Notes: generated from the letters alone by a model not told the origin. A stretch of DNA of 64,000 nucleotides from Corynespora cassiicola (GCA_022059125.1 JAEUWY010000002.1:2294001-2358000), one strand, 5' to 3'; shown: positions 47,351-59,160, counted from the stretch's first letter. Translations and numbers: made by a program.

Positions 47351-47995
47351 CGTATACCTATTTATTACATTTTTTTTCCCGATTATAAATAGCGCTATTA
47401 GTTTTACCAGTCTGGCCTTTTTTAATAAAAGATATCTATAGTAATAATCAGGCTGCGGCGTTTCTAACCGTATATTCTTAGCTGCAAAACTAGAGGCAAA
47501 AAGCAAAAATTAGGTATTAAGATTCGGCTTCGCCGCACGTTCAACAGCCGCTATACTGCCTTTACTAGCAGAAACTAAAAGTAATAATTCTTCTAATAAA
47601 TCTATGCTATTCTGTTCGGACCGCGACCGTGCTATAGGTGCCGTTTTTTAAAGCCTTTTTGTGTTTAGAAATGGAGCTTTCTGGGGCTTATAAAAGCTTA
47701 ATACGTGCTGCTTAAGTATACTTAGTATAGAGGCGCGTTCTTTGTAAAAGATATTAAAAAGCTGTAGCTTATCTTTCAGGTTTATTCTGTTAGCTAGACT
47801 GCTTTTTTCCGGCGACCGCGATCTCCGGGATGGTGATGAAGGTATTGGAGAATCTCTTTTGTGTAGATCATGTTGTAGCCGCTGGATATTTTCCCGCGTA
47901 AGTGGAAGCGAAGGAGGCTGGGTAAATTAGTCTGACTGCTTATCGTATTTATATTATATAACTGTTTCTATAGGCGGCGGGCGGAACAAATAGAA
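47351..47995 (-). pseudogene. unknown gene killed by CAA-to-TAA changes and an LTR insertion
   Basis: One minus-strand frame can be read for about 210 codons from 47995 (after a TTTTTCAG, perhaps an intron acceptor): FYLFRPPPIETVI, then LTRENIQRLQHDLHKRDSP, SRRSRSPEKSSLANRINLK, LDLLEELLLLVSASKG-like text and LLLKKARLVKLIALF. It is broken only by four TAA codons, each explicable as CAA changed to TAA, with no frameshift. It then runs into the solo LTR and seems to go on beyond it. I do not recognise the family. An upstream exon may lie at about 48030-48200 (KKRTRSEGDDHADGSPL, LLTTAATADYSTIDTLFR). Confidence 0.6.
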
Positions 47996-49062
47996 CTGAA
48001 AAATTAATTTAGAAGGCGAATAAGATGGACTAGTTGCCTCTGGAGGTGGCGAAGAGAGTTAATGCGGAACAGAGTGTCTATAGTACTATAGTCAGCAGTG
48101 GCAGCAGTAGTCAGGAGTTTGATGCTGTACTTGTGTCGGGCCTGTTGCTTGAGGGGCGATCCGTCGGCGTGATCGTCACCTTCCGAGCGCGTACGCTTTT
48201 TTGCATGAGTTAGAGAGGCCGTATTTTTAATGAGAGTGCAAGCGTAGAGAAGCGGGTGGGTGTTGGTCGCGAAAGGGATGACGCGACATGGATGGCTCAC
48301 TGTTGTGCAGGAAGGCGGTGATAGATGGCAGAACAACCCCACCATCCGAACTATCACGAGCTTGTTCCAATCACGTCTTCATTGTCACTTCAATCCAGCA
48401 AATACGAGTCTCAATTAATTTTTATTGTAATAGTACACTGCGAGCTCGTTAAAATGTTAACAACACCTAGTTACTACTTTTGCAGGAGCTTATTGGCCTT
48501 TTCTGGTTCCTGTTATGGAGCTATGTATTTTGATCGTGTTTCAGGACCCTTGCTACGGGCACTGTGAGATTTCTAACTATCACAGTCCATCACGTCTCGT
48601 GCGTGCTATATTGTACTTTATTCTTACACCAAAATTTTGCTAAATCGAACTTGCGCAAGAAATCTCAGCTCGTCGCATACGGTAGTATAGCACTTTCCTT
48701 TCTTTCCTTTGTTGAGCATGTCTCATGGCTGGCTTCTGAAGTGGAGTAGATGCAACGAATCAGGATAGACGGTGATAAGAGAGCGTATTTCAAAGACATC
48801 TAGTAACAGAGAACAATGTGAGTGGAGCAGCCGCCGAGTACGGCTAGCCTCGTTACTTGTGTTGCTTATACTCCGCGGCGGTCGTGGACCGTTTTTGCCG
48901 GTTAGTGATAACAGCTCGACTTCTCTTTCGTCGGCTCGCCAAAGCAGTGCTGGAACGCCAACGCGGAAGGAGCAGGTGGCTATGGCCTTGACCGTCGGTG
49001 CTTAAACCTACCTTCTCACCCTTCGTCCAACGATCTTTGCACAACTTCACATCTCAATCACA
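47996..49062. other. gene-island DNA, possible exon of the pseudogene and GNAT promoter
   Basis: GC-normal. A minus-strand open frame at 48004-48357 may contain an exon of the broken gene (basic, RS-rich). 48.4-49.06 kb shows no recognisable gene and should include the GNAT promoter. Confidence 0.4.
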
Positions 49063-49838
49063 ATGAAAATATACCGCGCTTTCACAGCCCTTTTTATTTT
49101 CTTTGTCAACGTCGCAAAATGCCAACAACAAATCATCGATGCGCAACCCCTCCTTCGCAATGCCCGCTTCGAGGATGCAGATGATATCGCTAGCGTTATA
49201 ATCGCCGCATTTTCTCCTGTTCCTTCTTGGCAATATATCCATCAGTTTCGCGATGAATATCCTAAAGAACACCATCGGTGTGTACGCTTTGGTGTCGTTC
49301 AGGCATTGATATCGGCGTCTTACCGTGTAGAAGTAGTCGAGGCGCCTGCAGAGAGCAGCCTCATGGTAGCCGCTGTGGCTATGTGGCGACAGAACACATC
49401 GCTGGATGGAATGGCCTTGCACCGATTCTCTGGTAAGGGAAACTCAATGGGAAATAGATATACGCTGATTGAAACCGAGAGGAATGCAAGCACAGAGACA
49501 TGAATCTCACTCGCGCACTTGATATAGAACATAAATCCACTGCTGCCAAGCAAAAGTATGTCGACGAGCCTTTCGGCTCGGATCAGTTATATCTCGATCT
49601 TCTGTGTACACATCCAGATTTCCAGTTACATGGGGCTGGGACAAGACTGGTGAGAAGAGGGGTTAGGATTGGCAAGAAAGACGATATCAACGTCACGTTG
49701 ATAGCACTGCCCACTTCTGAAAGCTTCTACGCTCACATTGGGTTTGACTCTATTACAAACTTCAGCGTCTCATCTGTTGATAAAGATGAATACTTTCGGT
49801 ACGATGTGATGGCGTACAACTTCACTTCTATGGAATAA
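49063..49838 (+). CDS. GNAT-family N-acetyltransferase with a predicted signal peptide
   Basis: Two exons, 49063-49432 and 49498-49838, with a 65-bp intron (GTAAGG donor, ACAGAG acceptor) splitting an Asp codon; 236 aa. The acceptor was chosen because only it restores the conserved frame into MNLTRALD. GNAT features: LLRNARFEDADDIASVIIAAF at the start of the fold; LYLDLLCTHPDFQLHGAGTRLV (strand 4 and the acetyl-CoA loop, with HGAG in place of the usual R/Q-xx-GxG/A); and the tail LPTSESFYAHIGFDS. GNATs move an acetyl group from acetyl-CoA to an amine; the substrate here is unknown. Residues 1-20 (MKIYRAFTALFIFFVNVAKC) look like a secretion signal, unusual for this family; translation from a later site would remove it, but there is no nearby ATG. 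It is the only intact gene between two RIP blocks. Confidence 0.8.
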
Positions 49839-50444
49839 TGGGTTTTAAAACTGAACCTCTTACAAGAATGGCTGTGGCCTGTAGAATGAATAATATATAT
49901 CAATACAACTACCAGGGCTAACTTACATGTGCATTTACTATCCTTTGTAGCGTTTACTGAAGTATCTGCTCCCTGCCACCTCGCAGAACTTGTACCGATA
50001 TACAGCCGGAAGCCGCCTTATTTTTTTTGCTAATTCTCTTACTTTGTTAAATTTATTCTTATAGTTCTGCTCTTTAATCGCTGTAGTATTATTATTAGTA
50101 TATTTACAGACTAGAGACGGAGAACCGAGAACGCTATGTAAATTGAAGGGGGGGAGCGATTAATGCCGGATGGGAGGGTGTGGACAATATAAACTAAGAT
50201 CTCAGTAGCTTCAAAAAGTGTTACAACACCGTGGGCTCTTTTTAAGCTGCAGAAACGCGCACGCCGCAGCCGCATCTTTATATTTCGCAGCCTTAAGCTT
50301 TCTGATATAGTATCTAGCAGGTGTATATCTGTAGTTAGATAAAAATAGTTTATAGAGACGCTTTAGGTCTAGTTAGAAACAAACTATACTCGCTCCGTCT
50401 ACTGTATTGCACCTAAATACTGTTAAAGAACTTAGAGGTTTATA
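49839..50444. other. end of the gene island, no gene seen
   Basis: GC-normal, falling towards the right. A pyrimidine/AT mixture without recognisable coding sequence. The RIP-type composition begins near 50.45 kb. Confidence 0.5.
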
Positions 50445-50611
50445 CAGTGGGGTGACATTCAAAAAGAGTCATCGAAAAAACAGTACCTTTTAAACTTATA
50501 TAACTTTTTAAATACACTAGCTATTTTAAAAAAAAAAAATTAAGTTATTTAAAGATTTAATAGATTTTTATTTATAAAAAAATAGAGTAGCTTATATAAT
50601 GTTTATAGCTT

Positions 50612-53600
50612 TAACGTGTTCGGTAAGCGAGTAAAACAGATAAGTAAATAAAACAGCTTTACCGCGCGTCGCGTATATAAATAACTCTAATAAATTATAA
50701 AATAAAAAAATAAAAGCTAATAAAATTACTATTAAGATTTTACGCGTTTTACGTACGTATAAATAGTATATTTAAATAACTAGTATATACTATACTTAAA
50801 TAGTATACGCTTTTAAAGTTAAATATATATTATATAAATTTTACTTTACAGAGCTTTTTTTAAATTTATTTTACTACTATACTATTTTATACTATTTTCT
50901 AACTTTTTTAAATAGTTAATATATTTTCTTTTAATAGTTATATAACGTGCTGTCTGCTTACGTTTTTAATATATATTTTTAATTTAAAATATAGTATTTT
51001 TAACTTTAAAAATTATTTTTTTATATATAATTTTTTTAATGTTTTTTAATAACTGTTAAAATACGTAATCTGTTAGTAACTAAAAAAATTTATATAAAAT
51101 TTTTATTATTTTTAAATATATTTTATTTAACGTTTTATTTTAATAAAAATATAAAATATTTTTAATTTTTACTTAAGTTTTTCTATATATATAAAACTTA
51201 GTATTTGTATAATAGAATTTAAATACTAAAAAATTTATTTTAAATTATATAAAACTAGCTTAATAGCTTAAAAATTATTTTTAATATTTTTTATTATAAT
51301 AGCTGCTGTATACGCTGTATAGTATACTTTAAAAAACTTTTTTTTTATAATATAGTTTATACTAAGCTTTATTTTGTTTTAATTTTTTTATTATATAACG
51401 CTGTTAAAAAGCTAAAATAGCTTATATTTAACAGCTAAAATAAACAAATAAAAAGTAAAAAAAATAGATAAAAAGTAAAAATACTGTTCTGTTTACAAAA
51501 CTTTTTAAACTAACTAAAATAATAACTTTTATACTTATTTATAATAAAAAAAATTATTTTTTTTATATAAGCTTTTATATACTTATTAAAGTATTATGTT
51601 TATTTATATTTAATCTAATTATCTGTTTAGCTGTTTTTACTAACTATAATTACTTAATTATATAATAAATTATAGTTTATATATTAAATTATTTAGTAAA
51701 GCTTTACTATAAAAATAATAAAAAATAAAACTTTCTACTTTTAAGTATTAACTTTATATATAATAGTAATTTATTTATAGTTTTTAAGCTAAATAGTTTT
51801 AATATAGCTTTTTTATTTTATTTTTATAATAACTTTTAAAGTTATAATAGTATTTATTTAAAAGCTAGTTTTATTAAAGTTATATATATTATTTTTAAGT
51901 ATTTTATATTTTATAATTATATTTTATATAAAGTTAAACTATATTTAAATAATAGTAAAATTTTCGCATGCTGTTTGCTAATAATTATACTTATAATTAT
52001 AAATTATAAAAAGTATTTTTTAGTAATTAATAAAGTTTTTAATTTATTTTTAGCTAATAATTTAAAATTTAAAACTATTTTATATTTAAAAAATAAAATT
52101 AGCAGTTTTTTATATAACTAAAATTAAAAAAAATTATTTTACGTAATAAAGTTAAAAATATATTTAAAAAAAAATTTTTAGTAGCTATAAGTTTATATAT
52201 TACTAAATAAAAATTATATTTTAAAAAAATACTATAATAGCAGCGCGTAAAAGTTATATAAAATATATTATATAATTAAACTGCTTAATAAAGGCTTTTA
52301 AATTAATTTAAATTATATACTTAAATAGCTAAAGTAAGTCTGCTTTCTTTTATAAACTAAAAAAATTAAAATCTATTAATATATACTACGGGCGAGTTGG
52401 TTAACAGGCGAATTAGTTACTTTTACTAAAACTATACTAAAATCTAACTTATTATAGCTTAAAATACTATATTTTAGCTTTTTATAGCAGACTACAGCAC
52501 GTAATATTATTTAAAAAAAAAATTTATATTAACTTTATACGTTCGCGCGTTATATTTAGTTTAATTATATTTTTTACAGCGTTTTTAAAATAGCTTACTT
52601 TTTTAAATATATATTTGCTTTTTTACTTTTTTTTTTATTACTACGTACTTTAAACTTTTTTAAAACTACTAGTTACTGTCTATTTTTAACTATTAATTTT
52701 TTTTTAAATTTACTTTTTTTATATAATTTTTATTATATAGTAGTTTTATTAGCTGCTTAAAGCTTTCTAATTTTTTATTAAACTAAAATTAGTTTATATT
52801 TAATAATTGCGGCTTTTTTTAATACTTTTTTAAACGCTTTAACTATAAATATAAAAAAACTATTTATATATTTTTAAATTTTTAATTTTATAAGCGTTAA
52901 TTATAATTTAAAATTTAAAGTATTACTAGAAGTTTGTAACTGCTAGAGTATATTATTTATAATAAATAATAATAATAAAGTTTAAAGCTTTATATTAAAA
53001 ACTAATATAATTTATCTTAGGTTAAAAAGAACTAATTTAGTATTTTAAAAAAAATTTTAAATATTACTAAAAGTAAATACTATATTATAAGCTGTTTTAA
53101 AATATAGTAGAAACATAAATTTTATAAAGTAAGTAATTTAGTTATATATAAGTATTTTAGTTTAGCGTCTGTACGCAGTTTTTAAAAAAATAAAATAATT
53201 TATATTAAATAGTTATAAAAAATATAATAAATACAGAGATATATATAGAGTAATAATTTTATTATTTTTATAGTATTACTAGAAAAGAAGCGATTTATAG
53301 CTTTTATAACTATTAATAACTAATAATTAGTAAATACTAATAGTATATTTCTTTATATACTTATTAAAGTACTTTAACTATTTAAAACTAAGCTTATTAG
53401 TTATCTAGTTATTACTAGAGATTTTAATAACTTAGTTTTAAAACAGATTTTTTTTATACTAGCTAGTAAAGTAGTAGCGCGTTTTAAAAATAATAAAAAA
53501 TAAAATAGTTTATTTTTTAGTATTAATATTTTATATAACTATTATCTACTTATAGTTACTTAGCTAAACTATTTTTAACTTTTTTTATTATTTTAAAGCT

Positions 53601-54324
53601 GTAATAACTACTTCTATTAATATTTAGTTTATTATAAAATTTATTTTATTAAAGTTATACGTATTGTTATTTTAAATATTATACTTAGTTTTAATACTAG
53701 CTATTAAACTAAATTAGCTTTAAATTACTTTAAAGTTTTTATATTTAGCTTTTTTATAGTTATATTTTCAATTAAATTTTACTTTAAACTTTAGTTAATA
53801 CTTTATAAACGTACTAAGCTAGTTTATATTAATAAAATTTAAATTATATTTAGCGCGTAGAAAATTAGCTATAGTAGCTATATTTACTAGCTAAAAGCTA
53901 AATTTTTACGCGTTTAGCTTAAATATATAATTAATAATTACTTACTTTTTATTATTATTTAATTTTTATAAATTAAATATAGTATTAGTTTATAAAAGTC
54001 GTTCTGCGCGTTAGTTACTTAGTATATTTTAAAATACTTTATAAATAGCTGCAGCACGTTGCTAAAAAAAATTTATATTTTATTTAAAAACTTAAAATAT
54101 AAACTATACTTAAGTTTTCTAAAACGTGTTAATAATAAATTATTATTAAAGCATTAGTGTAAAAAAAGTATTTTAGTATAGTTTTAGTAAAAGTAACTAA
54201 CTTGCCTGTTAACTGACTCGCCCGTAGTATATATTATATTATTATAGTTAAAAAATACTTATACGCGACGCGCGGTAAAACTTATTATTTATTTATTTAT
54301 TTTACTTACTTACTAAATATATTA
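50612..54324. mobile_element. 1.85-kb TA-flanked DNA transposon D, interrupted by E
   Basis: Terminus TAACGTGTTCGGTAAGCGAG at 50612, with a RIP-altered mirror ending at 54324; tandem motif at 50625 and 50642 (17-bp period). Both ends then share CCGCGCGTCGCGTATA. Without E it is 1,853 bp. The same terminus, nearly unmutated, recurs at 63214. Confidence 0.82.
52377..54236. mobile_element. 1.85-kb DNA transposon E, nested in D
   Basis: 1,860 bp. Ends TAATATATACTACGGGCGAG (52377) and mirror (to 54236). The subterminal motif repeats at 52391 and 52407 (16 bp here). The outer CG-containing ends are well preserved compared with the body. No coding frame remains. Confidence 0.82.
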
Positions 54325-55237
54325 TATATTAAAAAAAATATACTAGAAAAATAAAAAAATTAAAAGCTGTAATACTTTTTTTTTATTAAGTTATTTTAAC
54401 TTTTTTATATATTAATTAAATATAGTTTAGTTTCTATTATATAAGTAAAAAAATTAGAGCTAGAAATCTAATTTAATAAAAAAATAATTAAATTTAAAAT
54501 ATAAAGTTTTGCTTATATAAGCACTGATTATATAATAATAAAGTAGTTATATTAGTATATAATTTTTCTTTTTAGAAATAGAAATCTAAATCTCTATTTT
54601 TTTAAAATAAAAATAAAATAGAACTTTGACTTTTAACTTATAAAAAAAAGTTAATATTTTATATAAAGCTAATATATTTATTATAACTATTTTTAATGTA
54701 TTAAATAAATCTAAAAAGTATTTATAATATTATATAACGTATTAAAAAAATTATTAATAGAGACTTAATTAAAAGCTCTTAAAATAATAAAAAGATATTA
54801 TTAGAAAATAATATAAAAATATTTTAAAAAAACTATAGTATTAATATTAGTGCTAAAAAGCTTTATTAAAAATAAGGAAAAGTTAAAATAAAGTTAGAAT
54901 ATATACAAAATTAATTAAATAATATAAAAAATATAAATTTAAAAAAAATAGTATTTTCTAATATATTAGTAATAGAAAACAACCTAAGTTTTAAGCAGAA
55001 ATAAATAAAAAAAATATAAAAATAGAAGCTGAATTAGCTTTTACAAAATTAAATTATAAGTAAAAAAAAAAATTAATACTAATTTAATTATAACTTAAGA
55101 TATTGTTTTATTAGTATAAAAAGCTATTTAAATTAAAAAAATTACTATTTATTAGAATATTAAATTCTAAAAATAACTTTAATGATACAAATCGTATATA
55201 AAAAGTATTAAAAATTTATTATTAAAAAATATATATA

Positions 55238-57364
55238 CAGAGGGGTGACATTAAAAAAAAACCAAAAAAAAAGTTATACTTTTTAAACTAGTATAACTCT
55301 GTAACTAGACTAGCTATTAATATAAAAAAAAATTAATTTTAAAGAGATTTAAAGGCTCCTTTTCTGTATTTAAAATAATATATAGCTTATATAATATTTA
55401 TTACTTAAAAATTTAAAGTAAAAGTATAGTAAAAAAAAGTATAAATTTAAAAGCTGATTTATTTTTTATTTGAAAAATGATTAAAACTTTTTATTTTACG
55501 CTAACTTAATTAAGCTTAGTCTATATTACGTAAGCAAAAAACTGGAGCTAGAAATTTAATTTAATATTTAAAAAATAAAGTTTAAAAAATAAAGTTTTGC
55601 TTATATAAGCACTAATTATATAATAATAAACTAGTTAAATTAGTATATAAATAAGTATTTTAGAAAAAAATTCTGAATCTCTATTTCCTCTGAACAAAGA
55701 TAAGATGGAACCTCAATTTTCAGACTATAAAGAAAAAGTTAATCTTTTATTAAAAGCCAATACACCTATTATAACTATTTCTAATATATTAAATAAAAAT
55801 AAAACAAGTATTAAAAATACTATACAAAAAATAAATAAAAAAAATAAATTATTTAATAGCTTAAAAAAAGAAAGAAATTAAGATAAAATTAAGCTATTTA
55901 AAAGAGATAAAAGAATTATTAATAGGGATTTAATTAAAAGCCCTAAAAAAACAAATAAAAGAATATTACTAGAAAATAATATAAAAATATTTAAAAGAAG
56001 CTTACAAAGATATTTAAAAGAAGAAAATTATAGTAAAAATATTAGTACTAAAAAGCCGTATTAAAATAAAAAAAAAGCTGAAATAAGATTAAAATACGTA
56101 AAAAAATAATTAAAAAATTTAGAAAATATAAATTTAAATAAAATTATATTTTCTGATAAGTTAGTAATAGAAAAAGGCCTAGGTTCTAGATAAGAATATA
56201 TAAGAAAGAAGAGAAATAAAAGAGTAGGAGCTGAATTAGCTTTTATAAAATCAAATTGTAAATAAAAAGAAAATTTAAAAAAATTAAAATTAATTAAAAA
56301 TTAATTGTAATTTTTTAATTTAATTACTTTTTTAAAAAAATTAGTACTAATTAAATTATAGCTCGAGATATTGTTATATCAGTATGGGGAGCTATTTAGA
56401 TAGAAGAAAGATCAGAATTAGTGTTTATTAAAACACCTAATTCTAAAAATAACTTTAATAATACGGATTATATATAAAAAGTATTAAAATCTATTATTAA
56501 AAAATAAATAAAACCCGGTTAGTTTATATACCTTTTTTTTATTTTTTTATTAAATTTATTATTTAATTAAATTTATTTAATTAAATATTAAATTATAAAA
56601 TTAATATAAATACTAATTACTTTATAGAATGGAAATTTTAACAAGATAATTCAAAAATTTATACAGCTAAACCAGTTTTAAAATAGTTTAAAAAAAATAA
56701 AATTAAATTATTTAAACATCCAGCTTATAGCCCAGACTTAGCACCTATAGAAAATATCTAAGCTATATTAAAAAATAATTTAAAAAAATTAAATCCTAAT
56801 TTATTAGGCAAAAAAAATAATAAAAAAGATAATACTTTATTTATAAACGCTATAAATAAAAAATAGAATTTAATTCCACAAAAAATAATAGATAATTATA
56901 TATTATCTTTACCTAGACGTTGGGAGGCAGTTAATAAAGCTAACGGGTATTATACAAAATATTAATAATTTAATTAATTATTAATTGATTTATATAATTT
57001 AATTTTTTAAAAAAAAAATTCTACTATTAATTTTTTTTTTAAAAAATAAAAAAAATATTTTTTAAAAAAAATTACAAGTATATACTGTATACAACTTTAA
57101 AATAAGAAAATAAAAAATAAAAATTTTACGCTAGAAAAAAAATAAATCAGCTTTTAAGTTTGCATTTTTTTTTACTATACTTTTACTTTAAATTTTTAAG
57201 CAATAAATATTATATAAGCTATATATTTTTTTAATACAAATTTAAAACCTCTAAATTTCTTTAAAATTAATTTTTTTTTATTTTAATAGCTGATCTAGTT
57301 ACAGAGTTATAATAGTTTAAAAAGTATAACTTTTTTTTGGTTTTTTTTTAATGTCACCCCTCTG
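55238..57364 (+). mobile_element. Tc1-like transposon copy B
   Basis: 2,127 bp, TA on both sides, same termini as copy A and opposite orientation. In the segments compared, it differs from A by single bases only (for example near 55305 and 55358). Confidence 0.92.
55705..56965 (+). pseudogene. Tc1-like transposase (DDE_3 type), copy B
   Basis: Same 1,261-bp length as in copy A, same first stop (KKERN-stop-DK) and same loss of frame. Readable motifs include MEPQFSDYKEKV at the start, and near the end the DDE_3 sequence HPAYSPDLAPIENI partly masked by changed codons, then LPRRWEAVNKANGYY. Non-functional. Confidence 0.88.
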
Positions 57365-59160
57365 TATAAATTATTTTAAATTGCGTAGTTAGATACTACA
57401 GATTACTTTAATTAGTTATTAGTAACAGAAATAAACCTTTTATATTAAACTATTAGATAATACTAATATTAGCTATTAAAATTAAAAAAAAATTATCAAT
57501 AGTATATTATTTATAGACAGACAGTTAAACAGAGAAAATAAATTAAACTATAAAAATATATTTACAGATATATAGTAACTAAAAATAAAATAATTAAGTA
57601 TTATTACTACTTATAGTATAACTAGTATTTAATAACAGAGAATTAGTAATAATAAAATAATTTTTTTATTACGCATTATACGGGATATATTTAAATCTTT
57701 TATTACTAAAAAAAAAAAAAAAAAACGAATTAAGCTAGTTGTAAGTTAAGTAATAGATAAATTAAAAAAACTATAAAAATTTTATAAATAACTATAAAAA
57801 AATATTAAAACAGCACAACGTAAAACTATTTCTTATATTAACTAAAAATAAAAAATAGTATCTTAGCTAAAGAAAAAAAATAAAGTATATTTTTTTATAA
57901 AAGACTTTTAAATAATATAATTAAGTAAAAAATTAGATTACGTTAAAGTCGGACTATTTTTAATTCTAGAATAAAAAAAACTAGTTAACTATAAACTCTA
58001 ATTTTTTACTAATACTAAAATATATTTAGTATTTTACGTATTACTATTAGAATCTACTAATACCGAAATATTAGTTTAAAAATACTTTTACTATAAAACA
58101 GAGAAAAAAGTTAAATTTAAAATTAAAAAAGTAAAAGTATATTAATAATTACTTAAAAGACGAGAATATTTAGTTAAATAGAAAAGTTACTCTAAGTCTG
58201 AAAATATATAAAAACTAAAAACTAACTTTAGAAATTACTTAATACTATTAAAATATTATTAAAAAAAAAAACAGCAGAATTAATAAAGTTTATTATAAAC
58301 TATATTGCAGGTAAAAATCTAACTAAAGTATTAGTAGTAGAATAGTTTATAAATTAAGCAGCGTCTAACTTACTATTTTTTTTATTTCTAATACTAAATA
58401 AAGCGTATTTTTCTTCGCACGCTCTTTAGTCTATTTTAATATTTTTTTATTTTATATTAACTAAAATATTACTTACGCTAATAACTTTTTTTTTTTTTTT
58501 TTAATACTTATTATAAGTATAGTTAAGTAACTTTTATAATAAGCTTACGTAAAAATAACTAAATTTAATATACTTAGCACACTTTAAGCGAGAATTAAAT
58601 ATAATAAAATAATCTTAGCTAAAAGCAAAATACTTATTATAAAAAAAAAAAAAAATTTACGCGATAGATTTTAGATATAAAATAAATATAATATACTTAA
58701 AAGTTAAAAAATATAATATACTAGTTATACTTATAAAACGCGGGGTAACGGCGTTTATAAGTAAAACTACTAATTAATTCTATAATTTAAAAATAAATTT
58801 AAAAAAAAAAATAGTATTATAATATAGTTTTAAAAGAATTTAGGTAGGCAACACTAAAAGCGCGGCTTTAATTATATATATAATTACATACTTAAAAAAA
58901 ACTGCTATACTATATTACGTAATTAAAAAAACTATATAATTTAAAGTTTATATTTTAGTAAAGTAAGTATTTATAAATATTAATAGTAAGCGATTATAAC
59001 AGATATAGATAAGCGTAAATAAAATATTTATATATAAGTTCGTATAATTATACTTTATAATTATATTTACTTTATTAGTAAATTTATTATTTAGAATTAA
59101 CTATTAACTTATTATACTCTATTACTAATATAGAAATCTGTATAGTATATTACACATTAT
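57365..59160 (+). mobile_element. chromodomain-type LTR retrotransposon, 3' portion with LTR
   Basis: Begins inside the integrase core at the TA beside copy B and contains the conserved QTDSQTEKINQ segment (about 57515-57550), the GPY/F-type C-terminus (KLDYVKVG and INYKL-like text, about 57930-58000) and a chromodomain (EYLVK-stop-KSYSKSEN, about 58160-58240), which in such elements reads histone marks to direct insertion. An LTR follows at about 58830-59160, homologous (reversed) to 40680-41020. The 5' part of the same element is 36185-41020. Confidence 0.85.

Larger units (their letters stand above)
50445..55237 (+). mobile_element. 5' half of an older Tc1-like element, interrupted by D and by copy B
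   Basis: Starts with CAGTGGGGTGACATTC at 50445 (TA before it) and follows the terminus of copy B with many differences to about 50611. It resumes at about 54325, and from there tracks copy B through the transposase start (about 54600) to the middle of the gene, ending at the TA where copy B begins. The rest of this element is not right of B; its matching 3' half is at 33717-34056. Confidence 0.78.

Noticed and set aside
49054..49422. 122-codon minus-strand frame in the gene island
   Set aside because: Antisense to the GNAT exon, no recognisable domain.
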